Below are positions 15,913 to 25,854 of a DNA stretch of 64,000 nt, piece after piece; position 1 is the stretch's first letter, and every line of letters starts with the position of its first letter. The notes beneath the pieces are model-generated. The model searched no databases. It was not told the origin of the DNA and saw only the letters and a list, made by a program, of their open reading frames with translations. The DNA is taken from NCBI GenBank assembly GCA_009837885.1, contig VXSP01000030.1:248001-312000 (forward strand). Direction: 5' to 3'. The translations under genes were made by a program, and so were the position numbers. This DNA comes from Holophagales bacterium. Lineage in GTDB: Bacteria; Acidobacteriota; Thermoanaerobaculia; Multivoradales; Multivoraceae.

Positions 15913-18900
15913 TGGCCTGGAACGGCTCTTCCCCCACGTCCCACCGGGCGTGTTCATTGGGCAGCTACATCTCGTCGGCCGCAACGGCGCTCCCCCGGTT
16001 CCTTCGGCGAGCCGGCATCGTGGCTTGTCTGCCGTTCGCGGCTGCGGTTCAGGTCAAAGCGCAGACTTCGGGAAGTCTTGAGTTCGTTTGCCTGAGCAGC
16101 GACGGAGGCGTCCTGCCTCTCACTTCATCCACGACTGGGTCTCCCGACGAGGACTGGCAGGCGATCTCGGCCTTCGCCGACGCCGAAGTCGAGGCGTGCT
16201 GGGTATGGACCGAGCTCTGCCCGCCCGTCAGGCGTCCCTTCGGTTCCGATCTGGCACCCGACTGCAGCATCGGTGCGACAGGCGCGCCCGACGCTGCCGG
16301 CACCGAGCTCGTCGTGCGGCTTCCGGCACCGGCCGACGAGGATGATGCCACCGGTCTCCGGACATTGACCGCAGCCCCGTCGGCGATGTGGCGTGAGGTG
16401 CCCCGCAGCCTTCTGCCGAACTGGAGTGTCGACGCCGGAGTCGTTCGTCTGCCGCACGGGCCCGGGCCGTGGCGCCTGCAGGCTTGCACCGAGCAAGGTT
16501 GCTCACGGTGGACGGACGTCCCCGACGGCACCGGGGAGGTCTCGCTCTCATTCCTCAAGGCCCGGACGGCAAGCTATCGGATCGGCACCACGGACGGGGC
16601 TCCACTCGTCAACACCCGCTTCCACCTGGTCCGTCCCGGCCGGGGCGGGCTCAGTCAGACCGAGATCCTGGGATTCGAGCAGCCTGACCCGGAAGGTCGC
16701 GTTGCGTTCCGGCTCCCGGTCGACCAGGGACCGCCGGCGGTGGTTTCGAGCGACGGGCGGGAGGCGGTGGCGTTCCTTGCGTTGCGCGACGTACCGGCGC
16801 GGGTGGAGCTGGGGCCGGGTCTCGTACTGAACGGCCGCGTCGTGAACAGTGTGGGCGAGCCGGTGGCCGCTGAACTCCGTGGTCACTCCTTCATCCGGAA
16901 CGGTTTTGGCCTGACCCAGATGCAGAGGGGTCGCACAGGCCCCGCCGGGGTTTTCCGGCTGGCCGGTTTCTCGGCCGGCGACGCGACCCTACGGGCCGTC
17001 GCCGAGGGGAGCATTGGGCTGGAGTTCGCCCGCCGGCTGAAGCTAGAGGACTCCACGGATCTGGGGGAAATCGTCTTGACGGAGATGGAGGTCGCTTGGG
17101 TTCGGGTAGTCGATGCCGTGCGGCGTTCTCCGGTCGCCAGCGCGGTCGTCCGCACCGCGGATGACGAGTGGCGTACCGACGCGGACGGTCTTGCCGGCGT
17201 GGAGGTGCGCTACACGAGGGAACTTCAGGTCGTGGCGCCGGGCTACGGGTTCGCCGTTGCTCGCCTTCCACCCCGCGTCGGACGCGCGCCGGCTGAACCG
17301 TTCCCGATCGAGCTGGAGCCCGCTCTGAACGTGACGGGAATCTACGTATCGGCGGATGGCCTGACGCCGGCTGCGAACGGCCGGCTCAGCGCCCAGGGCG
17401 GCCAGAACCTCAGGCTGAGCGCAGCGATTCAACCGGACGGCGCCTTCTCCATCGACCTTCCCGGCGGCGGCGCATGGGACCTGGAACTGGTGGCCGGCAA
17501 TGCCGGTTCCGTGCGCCTGGAGGTAGCGGGCATCGGCGGGGAGACGATCGACTTCGGCGTCGTTCGGGCACCACCGTCGGCTGCGATCTTCGGCTATCTG
17601 GTGGGCGAAGGTTATGAGCCACTGGCCGGGGTCACCGTGACCTCGTCCCTGCGGTCCGAGTCGGGGCCACTCCTGACGCCGCTTCTAGGCAGCACCCTGA
17701 CGGCGACTTCGGGCCCGGAGGGCTACTTCGAGCTCCACGGGCTGGAAGCGGGCCCCGCCGTGGTCCGGTTTGCGGCCGAAGGGTACGCACCCCACCGGCT
17801 TGAGTTCCAGATCGAGGGCGCGGTGCCCATCGACGTCGGCACGATCGAGCTTTCTCAAGGCAAGCGGATTGCAGTGCGTTCGGACACTGTGCGTGGTCTG
17901 GTGGAGATGGAGATCGGCGATGCGGTGCCGCCTGAGAAGATGACCGCGGCACTCGTCGACCGGGAGGCGCTCTTCCGCGAAGTGCCAGAGGGCCCCCTCG
18001 CCATCGTCGTCCTGAACGGGGACAGACAGCCGGTCTGCACCAGAGAGGTTCCCGAACCGAAGAGCGACCTCACCGTCCGCTGCGACGACCAAAGCGTGAG
18101 CGTCACCGGTCGCGTGACGATAGGAGGAGCTCCGGTCGCCGGCACCTTGCTGTGGCAGCGCCGGGAAGGCGGGTCAGACTTTCCGGTAGGTCTGTTTCGG
18201 TCGCGAAGGGACAGCCTCGAACGGGTCGATTCCGTTCTCGGGAACCGGATACCGAGTCTTCGCACCTCGTTGGACGGAGACGGGGCGTACCGCCTGGATT
18301 CCGTGCTTCCGGGTGAGTGGGACGTCACCTGGAGGCCGGCGGCGGGCGGCGTCCAGGAACCTCTCGCGGTGGACGTGCCGGCAGGAGCGGGTGCCGAAGT
18401 AGTGCGAGACATTTCGTACGAGGGCGTCTCGGTGGAGGGAACCGTTCTGGACCCGGAGGGTTCGCCCGTCGGCCTGGCCACTGTCGAGGTCTTCCCCGAC
18501 CAGCCGCCCGTTGTCTCGGACAGTCGCGGCGACTTCCGGGTCCTCGGCCTGCGACCGGGGCGCTACCAACTCCGGGCGCGGGAAGGTCACCTGCGATCGG
18601 ACCTCGTGGATGTGGAGCTCGACCGACCGGGAGACCGGACGACAGTCCAGCTTCACCTTGCGAACGAGCCAGCCCGGGACCGCTTGCGAATCGAACTAGC
18701 GGACGGCAGTGACGGGTTCTGCTACGCGGAAATGAACAACGGCGCTGGAGGGCAACTCGTCCAGGTCAGGAACGGTACGGCCGAGGTGAACGTGGAACCA
18801 CCTCTGGGCGAGCAGGTCCGGGCCGGTTGCAACGCGGACGGAAGGTGGGTTCTAGGGGCTTGGCGAAACCTCCGCGAGGCAATGGAAAAGGGTCTGACGT

Positions 18901-19151
18901 TCGACCCCGGCGCCTCCACCGCCTCGCTGGCCCTGATCGGCCGAAGTCGCTCCGGCGGGATCTCCATCACGGGGCCCGGCGGCTGGAATCTCGGGACACT
19001 CCGCATGTGGTTTGGCGGCGGGCCGACCTTTGCCGTCGGCGAGAAGCTCACGAACCTCCCCGTCGGCACCTACCTGATCGAGTGGGGCGACGGTTCCCGT
19101 TCCGTTTTCGCCGAACGACGACGGGAAACGGAGGTCGAGCTCGACGACTGA
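15912..19151 (+). CDS. Large exported protein with repeated carboxypeptidase-regulatory-like (Ig-like) domains
   Basis: The 1079-aa protein starts at GTG 15912, whose G is the last base of the upstream stop, indicating coupled reinitiation. A late hydrophobic stretch (RRAGIVACLPFAAAVQVKAQ, about 32-52) looks like the signal peptide. The mature part holds at least five CarboxypepD_reg-type beta-sandwich repeats. Their openings include LNGRVVNSVGEPVAAEL (about 300), IFGYLVGEGYEPLAGVTV (about 560), VTGRVTIGGAPVAGTL (about 735) and EGTVLDPEGSPVGLATV (about 840), and the repeats end with phrases such as FRVLGLRPGRYQLRA. Such repeats are structural or adhesive modules. No TonB plug or barrel follows. 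A cell-surface role is likely; the ligand is unknown. Confidence 0.75.
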   Translation: MAWNGSSPTSHRACSLGSYISSAATALPRFLRRAGIVACLPFAAAVQVKAQTSGSLEFVCLSSDGGVLPLTSSTTGSPDEDWQAISAFADAEVEACWVWTELCPPVRRPFGSDLAPDCSIGATGAPDAAGTELVVRLPAPADEDDATGLRTLTAAPSAMWREVPRSLLPNWSVDAGVVRLPHGPGPWRLQACTEQGCSRWTDVPDGTGEVSLSFLKARTASYRIGTTDGAPLVNTRFHLVRPGRGGLSQTEILGFEQPDPEGRVAFRLPVDQGPPAVVSSDGREAVAFLALRDVPARVELGPGLVLNGRVVNSVGEPVAAELRGHSFIRNGFGLTQMQRGRTGPAGVFRLAGFSAGDATLRAVAEGSIGLEFARRLKLEDSTDLGEIVLTEMEVAWVRVVDAVRRSPVASAVVRTADDEWRTDADGLAGVEVRYTRELQVVAPGYGFAVARLPPRVGRAPAEPFPIELEPALNVTGIYVSADGLTPAANGRLSAQGGQNLRLSAAIQPDGAFSIDLPGGGAWDLELVAGNAGSVRLEVAGIGGETIDFGVVRAPPSAAIFGYLVGEGYEPLAGVTVTSSLRSESGPLLTPLLGSTLTATSGPEGYFELHGLEAGPAVVRFAAEGYAPHRLEFQIEGAVPIDVGTIELSQGKRIAVRSDTVRGLVEMEIGDAVPPEKMTAALVDREALFREVPEGPLAIVVLNGDRQPVCTREVPEPKSDLTVRCDDQSVSVTGRVTIGGAPVAGTLLWQRREGGSDFPVGLFRSRRDSLERVDSVLGNRIPSLRTSLDGDGAYRLDSVLPGEWDVTWRPAAGGVQEPLAVDVPAGAGAEVVRDISYEGVSVEGTVLDPEGSPVGLATVEVFPDQPPVVSDSRGDFRVLGLRPGRYQLRAREGHLRSDLVDVELDRPGDRTTVQLHLANEPARDRLRIELADGSDGFCYAEMNNGAGGQLVQVRNGTAEVNVEPPLGEQVRAGCNADGRWVLGAWRNLREAMEKGLTFDPGASTASLALIGRSRSGGISITGPGGWNLGTLRMWFGGGPTFAVGEKLTNLPVGTYLIEWGDGSRSVFAERRRETEVELDD

Positions 19152-19289
19152 AGCTGCCCCACGGTCGGCACGAACGAGAGCGGCAATGAACTCTGGGAAT
19201 CAAGGAAGCCGTTGAGCTAGGCGGACAGGCGGACCTCAACAACGAGGGGTCAAACGGATAGGGTTGCCGGCACCCACTTGAGGCGCCCT

Positions 19290-21050
19290 ATGAGATCGGG
19301 GTACACGGTTGCCATCATCGGCGGTGGGGCGTCGGGGGTTGCTCTGGCGGCCCGGATCGTCGAGCACCTTCCGGCCGGACTGAGCACGGCCAACCTGACC
19401 ATCGCGCTATTCGACGCTCGCGGCTGCGACGGCGGCAACGCCTACGCACCCGACGCGCCCAGCAACCTGATGAACACCACCTGCGGTGCGATCGATCGAG
19501 TCTTCGGCGGCAGCTTCGGGATTCTCCAATGGGCCGAGGAGAACCCAGCCAAGTGGCAGCCCTACGTCGCGCGGGCGGACCTAGAGGCCGGCGCCTACAT
19601 CCCCAGGCCGGTGGTGGGTCTGTACCTGTCGGACCTCCTCGACCATGCCCGACGACAGGCCGCCGATCGCGGGTTCTGCCTCGACCTGGTCGTCGACGAG
19701 GTCATCGATATCTCCCCTCCCGGCGATCCCGACGCCGACTACGTCGTACACAGCCGCGCCGGCGGCGACTGCAAGGCCCGCTACGTCTACCTCGCGGTCG
19801 GGCACCTGGAACGATGCCGCACAGAGGACTACCAGCATCAAGCCCGCTACCGCCACAATCCCTACCCGATTACCGGCCTCGTCGACGAGATTCCGAAGCA
19901 GGCATCCGTCGGCGTGATCGGAACCCGGCTCACCGCGATCGACGTAGCGCTCGGCCTCGCCGCCGCTGGGCATGCGGGGAGCATCCATTGCGTCTCGAGA
20001 CGCGGACGCCTGCCAGCCGTGCGGGCGGACCGGGGCAAGTACCGATTCAAGGAACTCGAACGCGAGGATCTGCGGCGGCGACTTCTGGGGAAGACGCAGT
20101 CGAAACTCCGTCTCTCCGACATCGCCGCGATGCTCGGCAGGGAGATCGAGCACGCCGAGGGGCGCCACCTGTCTCTTGGCGAGATCGTCGACGGCGAGCG
20201 GTCGCCGATCGACTACTACGAGCGGGAAATCGCCCTGGCGGCCGGTAAGGCCAGACCCTGGCAGGCGGTGCTATACGCGACGAACCGCAACATCGACCTT
20301 CTATGGCATCACCTCCACGAAGACGACCGGCAGCTCCTGATGTCCGAGTGGCTGAACGACTGGCTGACCTATCGCGCGTCCATACCACGAGAGAACGCGG
20401 AGAGAGTGCTGGCGATGATGAAGTCCGGTCAACTGACGGTCCAGGGCGGGGCCCGGAAGTTCGAGTACGACTCCGAGGCCGGTTCGTTCCGCATCCAGCT
20501 GGCCTCCGGCGGCCCCCTGCAAGTGGAGTACCTGGTGTCCGCCACCGGCTTCGCCAACCGTATCGAGCAGGCGGACAGCCGGCTGATGAAGAACCTGCTG
20601 TCCAGGGGACTCGTCGTGCCCCATCGGTACGGCGGGGTCGACTGCGTCTTCGAAACGGGACAGGTTCGCCCACGTGCCGGCGCGGCGGCGGGTGAATCGC
20701 GGATCTTCGCCTTGGGACCGCTCACCAGCGGCGTGTACTTCTTCACGACCGCTCTCGAGATCATCGCTCGGCAGGCGGCCCAGCGGACACACGACCTGGC
20801 CTTCATGCTGGGCGTGGAATGGCTCGACCAGCCCGAAACCGAGGCGTGGGTCGATGACTTCCAGGCCGGACGCGCCGGAGACGCCGAAGGTCCCGGTCTA
20901 CGCCATGGCGAAGGTCCGGACCTCCTCGGACATCTGCTGTCGAACGATCAGACGGAGCTCATCGACTTCGAACAACTCCGGCTTCTGAACGATCAGATCC
21001 GGGACGAGGACTTCGAGACGGCGGTCGACCGCGACCCGTCCGCTCCCTGA
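19290..21050 (+). CDS. FAD/NAD(P)-binding protein (FAD-NAD(P)-binding family)
   Basis: The 586-aa protein opens with a Rossmann motif, VAIIGGGASGVALAARI (GxGxxG, residues 6-17). A PSNLMNTTCGAI segment follows, typical of the 'FAD-NAD(P)-binding' group related to ornithine/lysine N-hydroxylases. A second dinucleotide-type segment (VGVIGTRLTAIDVALGL, about 205-221) and SATGFANRI near the C-terminus support a two-nucleotide flavoprotein. It probably oxidises or hydroxylates a small substrate, but no siderophore or antibiotic genes are nearby to suggest which. ATG 19290 is preferred to an upstream TTG. The final 80 residues (from about RAGDAEGPG) are acidic and not part of the core fold. Confidence 0.75.
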   Translation: MRSGYTVAIIGGGASGVALAARIVEHLPAGLSTANLTIALFDARGCDGGNAYAPDAPSNLMNTTCGAIDRVFGGSFGILQWAEENPAKWQPYVARADLEAGAYIPRPVVGLYLSDLLDHARRQAADRGFCLDLVVDEVIDISPPGDPDADYVVHSRAGGDCKARYVYLAVGHLERCRTEDYQHQARYRHNPYPITGLVDEIPKQASVGVIGTRLTAIDVALGLAAAGHAGSIHCVSRRGRLPAVRADRGKYRFKELEREDLRRRLLGKTQSKLRLSDIAAMLGREIEHAEGRHLSLGEIVDGERSPIDYYEREIALAAGKARPWQAVLYATNRNIDLLWHHLHEDDRQLLMSEWLNDWLTYRASIPRENAERVLAMMKSGQLTVQGGARKFEYDSEAGSFRIQLASGGPLQVEYLVSATGFANRIEQADSRLMKNLLSRGLVVPHRYGGVDCVFETGQVRPRAGAAAGESRIFALGPLTSGVYFFTTALEIIARQAAQRTHDLAFMLGVEWLDQPETEAWVDDFQAGRAGDAEGPGLRHGEGPDLLGHLLSNDQTELIDFEQLRLLNDQIRDEDFETAVDRDPSAP

Positions 21051-21088
21051 CGATCGGGGACCGGCGCCGCGGCGGATGCCTCGTATTG

Positions 21089-22732
21089 CTAGCGGAGCTC
21101 CGGCAACCGGTACCCCGCGGCGCCGAGGTCGGCGCGCACGGTCTTCTTGTCCATCTTCCCGGTGGACGTGAGCGGAATCGAGTCGACGACCAGGACATCA
21201 TCCGGCAGTTGCCACTTCGCAAACCGTCTGGCGCAGTGCGTGAGCACCCGCTCCCGGTTGACGCTCGCGCCTTCGTCGAGAACGATGAGCGCGACCGGAC
21301 GTTGCTCCCAGCGGGGATGCGGCTGTGCGACCACGCATGCCTGGGCGACGCCATCGAGCGAAAGGATGTGGTTCTCCAGATCAACCGAGGAGATCCACTC
21401 GCCGCCGCTCCTCACGAGATCCTTCGAGCGATCTGAAATGACCAGGCACTCCCGGCGGTCGATGCTGCCCACATCGCCGGTGATGAGCCAGCCGTCATGA
21501 AACTGCTCCGGCCGCGGGCTCCGGTAGTACTCCGAGCACACCCAGGGTCCCCGGACCAGAACGTCGCCGGTCGCGCGGCCGTCGTGCGGCAGGCGATTGA
21601 AGTCCGGGTCGAAGATCTCCACCTCCACGCCGGGCAACGCCTGGCCGGCCTTCTCCACCTCCGCAAGGTACGCCTCAGGCGCCGCCGTCGCGCGCTGGCC
21701 GCTGTCGGGACGCGCGACACGACGGGAGAACGTGACCAGCGGGCTCGTCTCCGTCATGCCCCACTCCTGGATCATCTCGACGCCCAGGGCCTCCCAGTAC
21801 CAGCGTGCAAGGGCCGCCGGCACGGCGGAGCCGCCGCTGACGATGCGGGACAGCCTCGACAGATCGAACGCACCGGGGCGGTCCACACAGACCGCGCGGA
21901 CGTCCTGCCAGACGGTGGGCACGCCCGCGGCCAGAGTGACGCCCTCCTCCGCGATCAATCGGACGAGCCGCTCGGGGCGCGTGAAGCGATGCGGCATGAC
22001 CTGCTTGCACCCAAGTGTCAGCGCGGCCCATGGAAGGCCCCAGCCCATGACGTGGAACATGGGCACCACGCCGCAAACCGTGTCGGCTGAGGAGAGGCTC
22101 ATGGCGTCCGTCATGCACATCGCCATGGTGTGCAGGTACTGCGAGCGGTGCTCGTACTGCACGCCCTTGGGATGTCCGGTCGTGCCGCTCGTGTAGCAGA
22201 GGCCGAGCGGCGCGGTTTCGTCGATTCGCGGCCACGCGAAGCGCCCGGACCACGAGGCGATGAAGTCCTCGTAGTCGACGGCGCCCGGGAGCGACGTCGA
22301 CCAACCCTCGTCGCCTTCCTCGACCGCGACCACGACCTTTTCGACCGTGGGCAGGCGGTCCGCCAGCGGTTCGAGCCGCACAAGCAGGTCGGCGTCCGAG
22401 ACAATCAGCCGAGGCTCGGCATGGTTGACGATGTAAGCGATGTCCCTGCCGTGCAGACGGACGTTCAGGTTGACCAGAACGGCGCCCATTCCCGCGAGTG
22501 CGCAGTAAACCTCAAGGTGGCGCGACCCGTTCCACATGAAGACGCCGACCCGGTCGCCTACGCCGACGCCGGCATCCCGGAAGGCGTGAGCGAGTCGATG
22601 CGCCCGAAGCAGAGTCTCGCGCAAGTCCTGGCGTCGCGCGCCGTTGGCTGTTGCCGTGACGATCTCGGCGTCCGGCGCAAGCCGGGCCCCACGCTCGATC
22701 AGCCGCGACATCAGCAGCGGAGTGCGTTGCAT
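21089..22732 (-). CDS. AMP-forming acyl-CoA synthetase (fatty-acid--CoA ligase family)
   Basis: The 547-aa protein shows the adenylate-forming signature LCYTSGTTGHPKGV (P-loop, about 181-194), the A4 MFHVMGW, the A5 QEWGMTETSP and the A7-A8 GWLITGDVGSID. The terminal A10 lysine lies in TSTGKMDKKTVR. These identify a class I adenylating enzyme joining a carboxylic acid to CoA via acyl-AMP. Length and the MGWGLPWA pocket match medium/long-chain acyl-CoA ligases. It follows the class-III aminotransferase gene by 22 bases on the same strand. An aminotransferase/ligase pair suggests conversion of an amino acid or amine to an acyl-CoA, but the substrate is unknown. Confidence 0.9.
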   Translation of the reverse strand: MQRTPLLMSRLIERGARLAPDAEIVTATANGARRQDLRETLLRAHRLAHAFRDAGVGVGDRVGVFMWNGSRHLEVYCALAGMGAVLVNLNVRLHGRDIAYIVNHAEPRLIVSDADLLVRLEPLADRLPTVEKVVVAVEEGDEGWSTSLPGAVDYEDFIASWSGRFAWPRIDETAPLGLCYTSGTTGHPKGVQYEHRSQYLHTMAMCMTDAMSLSSADTVCGVVPMFHVMGWGLPWAALTLGCKQVMPHRFTRPERLVRLIAEEGVTLAAGVPTVWQDVRAVCVDRPGAFDLSRLSRIVSGGSAVPAALARWYWEALGVEMIQEWGMTETSPLVTFSRRVARPDSGQRATAAPEAYLAEVEKAGQALPGVEVEIFDPDFNRLPHDGRATGDVLVRGPWVCSEYYRSPRPEQFHDGWLITGDVGSIDRRECLVISDRSKDLVRSGGEWISSVDLENHILSLDGVAQACVVAQPHPRWEQRPVALIVLDEGASVNRERVLTHCARRFAKWQLPDDVLVVDSIPLTSTGKMDKKTVRADLGAAGYRLPELR

Positions 22733-22754
22733 CCGTTCCGCCGACCCACCACCG

Positions 22755-24149
22755 CTACAGGACCGCGTCCTCCCACTCGGAGAGCATCGTCAGCAACCGG
22801 CCCATCATCTCGTCGACCTCGCCGGCGTTGATGGAGAGAGGCGGCGCCACCCAGATCGGCAGGCCCCGGGCCATCGCGGGATGGCGGGCGGCGCCGTAGA
22901 GCGAGCTGTACATCGCCAGGCCGTTCTTGAGCGCCAGGGACTGGAACAGCGTCTGGGCGTCGACGCTCTTGTCGAAGAACGCCATCGTCTCCTTGTCCGC
23001 GACGAGTTCGATCGCCATCATCAGGCCCCAGCCCCGCACGTCGGCGACGGTCGGATGGGAGAGCAGTTCGTCGCGGTAGGAGAAGAGCCGCGGGCTCTGC
23101 TCGTTGCAGTTCTCGATCAGCTTCTCGTCCCGGATGATGTTGATCGCCTCGCAAGCCGCCGCGCAGCCCAGGGGGTGACCGCCGAACGTGAAGCCATGCA
23201 CGAACGAGTAGCCCTTCTCGAAGGGTTCGTTGAGCCTGCTGGAGACCGACACCGCGCCGAACGGCACGTAGCAGCTCGTGATGCCCTTGGCCATCGTGAT
23301 GATGTCGGGATCGACGGTGAAGTGGTCCATGGCGAACCACTTCCCGGTGCGGCCGAATCCGGTGACGACCTCGTCGGCGATGATCAGCACCTCGTGGCGG
23401 TCGCAGATCTCCCGGATCGTGCGCCAGTAGCTGTCCGGCGGGACGCAGGCGTAGTCCGCGCCGCACCCGTGGGGCGTCGCCAGGAAGGCGGCCACGGTCT
23501 TCGGGCCGGCGTAGTGAATCGCGGTCTCCAGCGCATGGGCGCACTGAACGCCCCACTCTTCGCGGCTCATCCCCTCCGGCCGATCGAAGTCCGAGTACTG
23601 CCGGATGCCCGGCCACTTCGGCAACATCGGCTCGAACCGCGACTGGCTGGCGGGGTTGTGCGACACGCCCAGCGTGGCCAGCGTCATGCCGTGGTACGAG
23701 TCCCGGTGGCTGACGATCTTGTACTTCGTCGGATTGCCCAGCGCGATCTGCGCCTGGCGGGCCAGCTTGATCGCGGTCTCGACGGCCTCGGAACCGCCCG
23801 AAACGAGGTAGGTGTGGTCGAGGTCGGCCGGCGTGATCTCGGCGAGCAGCCGACAGAACTCGGCCCGTTTCGCGCTGGCGAGAGAGGGATGGGTGTAGGC
23901 GTAGTCCTCGAGCTGCGCCGCGATCGCCCGCTTCATCCTGGGGTGGTTGTGCGGCAGGTTGACAGCCATCGGCCCACCCGAGGCGTCGAAGTAGCGGTTA
24001 CCTTCCCGGTCGTAGATGAACACGCCTTCGGCACGCTCGATCTCCACGTCCATCGGGTGGTACGAGAAGACGTGACGCCAGTCGCCTTCCGGGCGGAGAG
24101 GGCGAGACAACGGCTGCGTTTCTGGCACGGTTGCGGGCGCGGTTGCCAT
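22755..24149 (-). CDS. Class III PLP-dependent aminotransferase
   Basis: The 464-aa protein contains the class-III aminotransferase core: VSGGSEAVETAIKLAR (PLP phosphate contact), SYHGMTLATLG, and LIIADEVVTGFGRTGKWFA (cofactor Asp). The PLP lysine lies in ITMAKGITS, and TFGGHPLGCAAA follows. Close families transfer amino groups from omega-amino acids, diamines or taurine-like compounds to pyruvate or 2-oxoglutarate. ATG 24149 has GGAG upstream. The promoter probably overlaps that of glyS divergently (24185-24205). The downstream acyl-CoA ligase is likely in the same operon. Which amine is used cannot be told from sequence. Confidence 0.9.
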   Translation of the reverse strand: MATAPATVPETQPLSRPLRPEGDWRHVFSYHPMDVEIERAEGVFIYDREGNRYFDASGGPMAVNLPHNHPRMKRAIAAQLEDYAYTHPSLASAKRAEFCRLLAEITPADLDHTYLVSGGSEAVETAIKLARQAQIALGNPTKYKIVSHRDSYHGMTLATLGVSHNPASQSRFEPMLPKWPGIRQYSDFDRPEGMSREEWGVQCAHALETAIHYAGPKTVAAFLATPHGCGADYACVPPDSYWRTIREICDRHEVLIIADEVVTGFGRTGKWFAMDHFTVDPDIITMAKGITSCYVPFGAVSVSSRLNEPFEKGYSFVHGFTFGGHPLGCAAACEAINIIRDEKLIENCNEQSPRLFSYRDELLSHPTVADVRGWGLMMAIELVADKETMAFFDKSVDAQTLFQSLALKNGLAMYSSLYGAARHPAMARGLPIWVAPPLSINAGEVDEMMGRLLTMLSEWEDAVL

Positions 24150-24184
24150 CGATGTTGCTCCAGGTTGGGAAGAGGAAAGAAGGC

Positions 24185-24205
24185 ATCGTAGCAAGCTGCT
24201 ACGGT
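24185..24205. promoter_or_regulatory. Overlapping divergent -10 elements within a palindrome
   Basis: CGTAGC-aagct-GCTACG forms a short palindrome. Read leftwards it contains GCTACGAT and read rightwards GCTACGGT, both good -10-type octamers. These point at the aminotransferase (-) and glyS (+) respectively, each with a 25-37 base leader carrying a Shine-Dalgarno. Promoter use is inferred. Confidence 0.4.
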
Positions 24206-24241
24206 TATCCGCTTCCCGGCAGAACGGGAGTTGGAGGAGCG

Positions 24242-25765
24242 ATGTCCCAACCCACAGGCAGCGAACGGATGGAACGGATCGTGGCGCTCGCGAAGCGCCG
24301 CGGATTCGTGTTCCCGGCCTCCGAGATCTACGGCGGGATCAACGGATTCTGGGACTACGGGCCGCTCGGCGTCCAGCTCAAGAACAACCTGCGCGATGCC
24401 TGGTGGCGCGACATGGTCGAGTCCCCGCCGATCGGCCCCGACGGCACGCCGCTCTCGATCGTCGGCATCGACTCCTCGATCATCCAGAACCCGAGGGCCT
24501 GGGAGGCCAGCGGCCACGTCGGCGGCTTCTCCGACCCGATGGTCGACTGCCGCGAGACGAAGGCCCGCTTCCGGGCGGACCACCTGCACGTCCTGCGACC
24601 GAAGCGGGAGCTGGAGGCGCCCGCCTACTTCGCCTACCTGGAGGGCGAACCGGAGCCGGCGGTGAAGACCGCCCGCAAGGCGATGCGCGGCCGGCCGAGC
24701 CTCGACGACTTCGAGTCGCTTCCCCTCTCCGAACTCGACGAGTCCGAACGGGCTCACGTCTGGGCCCCCGGCGCTTCGGAGGCGGGAACGCTGACCGAAG
24801 CGCGCGACTTCAACCTGATGTTCAAGACCTTCGTCGGGGCGGCGTCCGGCGAGGAGAACACCGCCTATCTGCGCCCCGAAACCGCCCAGGGCATCTTCCT
24901 GAACTACAAGGGCGTGCTGGACACATCGCGAGTCCGCCTGCCGTTCGGCATCGCGCAGATCGGCAAGGCCTTCCGCAACGAGGTCACGCCCAGGAACTAC
25001 ACCTTCCGTACCCGCGAGTTCGAGCAGATGGAGATGGAGTTCTTCTGCCATCCGTCCGAGGCCAGGCTCTGGTTCGAGTACTGGACGAAGCAGCGGATGG
25101 ACTGGTGGAGCGATCTCGGTCTGGCCGGCGACCGGCTGCGCCTGCGCCGGCACGAGGCGTCCGAGCTCGCGCACTACGCCCAGACCGGCGAGGGCACCTT
25201 CGACGTCGAGTACCGGTACCCGTTCACCGAGCCGGACTACGGCGAACTGGAAGGCGTGGCCCATCGCGGCAGCTTCGACCTCGAGCAGCACCAGGAATGG
25301 AGCGGCGTCAAGCTGGAGACCTTCGATCCGGAGACGCGGGAACGGTTCGTGCCGCACGTGATCGAGCCTGCAGCGGGCCTCACCCGAGGCGTCCTGGCCC
25401 TGCTCTGCGAGGCCTACTCGGTCGACGAGAGCCGGCCCTCCTCAGAGCTGATGCGTTTCCCTCACCGCCTGGCGCCGATCCACGCAGGCGTCTTCCCTCT
25501 GGTGAACAAGGGCGGCATGCCGGAGATCGCGGAGGCTCTCTACCTCGAGCTGCGCCGCCGCTACCGCATCCAGTACGACGCGAAGCAGTCGATCGGCAAG
25601 CGCTACGCGCGGATGGACGAGGCCGGAACCCCGTACTGCTTCACCGTCGACGGTCAGACCCTCGAGGACCGGACGGTCACCGTGCGCGATCGCGACACGG
25701 GCGCCCAGGAACGGCTGTCGGTCGACAGCGTGCCGCGCTACCTGGCCGAGCGCCTCAGTCTCTGA
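24242..25765 (+). CDS. glyS: Glycyl-tRNA synthetase, single-chain alpha2 type
   Basis: The 507-aa enzyme charges tRNA-Gly and belongs to the class II, homodimeric GlyRS type found in eukaryotes, archaea and some bacteria, not the alpha2beta2 GlyQ/GlyS type. It shows the conserved start (RRGFVFPASEIYGGINGFWDYGP), class II motif 2 (FRNEVTPRN...FRTREFEQMEMEFFC), the AYLRPETAQGIF segment, and a C-terminal anticodon-binding domain (APIHAGVFPLV). AGGAG precedes ATG 24242. Length is close to normal for the family although the RRRYRIQYDAKQSIGKRYARMDE ending is compact. It is followed by two hairpins that probably terminate transcription. Confidence 0.95.
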   Translation: MSQPTGSERMERIVALAKRRGFVFPASEIYGGINGFWDYGPLGVQLKNNLRDAWWRDMVESPPIGPDGTPLSIVGIDSSIIQNPRAWEASGHVGGFSDPMVDCRETKARFRADHLHVLRPKRELEAPAYFAYLEGEPEPAVKTARKAMRGRPSLDDFESLPLSELDESERAHVWAPGASEAGTLTEARDFNLMFKTFVGAASGEENTAYLRPETAQGIFLNYKGVLDTSRVRLPFGIAQIGKAFRNEVTPRNYTFRTREFEQMEMEFFCHPSEARLWFEYWTKQRMDWWSDLGLAGDRLRLRRHEASELAHYAQTGEGTFDVEYRYPFTEPDYGELEGVAHRGSFDLEQHQEWSGVKLETFDPETRERFVPHVIEPAAGLTRGVLALLCEAYSVDESRPSSELMRFPHRLAPIHAGVFPLVNKGGMPEIAEALYLELRRRYRIQYDAKQSIGKRYARMDEAGTPYCFTVDGQTLEDRTVTVRDRDTGAQERLSVDSVPRYLAERLSL

Positions 25766-25797
25766 GTCGCGGCCGGTACGCGGTGGCGCTTCGCGCG

Positions 25798-25854
25798 ACC
25801 GCGCCATTCTGGCGCGGTTTGGCGCCGCTGCCGCCAGTCGATGGCGGCAACGGC
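25798..25854 (+). terminator. Tandem hairpins downstream of glyS
   Basis: ACCGCGCC-attct-GGCGCGGT (25798-25818, perfect 8-bp stem) is followed by TTT. A second stem follows with 13-base arms, one mismatch and a 5-base loop (25824-25836 / 25842-25854). This is a probable transcription end for glyS, though the T-run is short. Confidence 0.5.
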
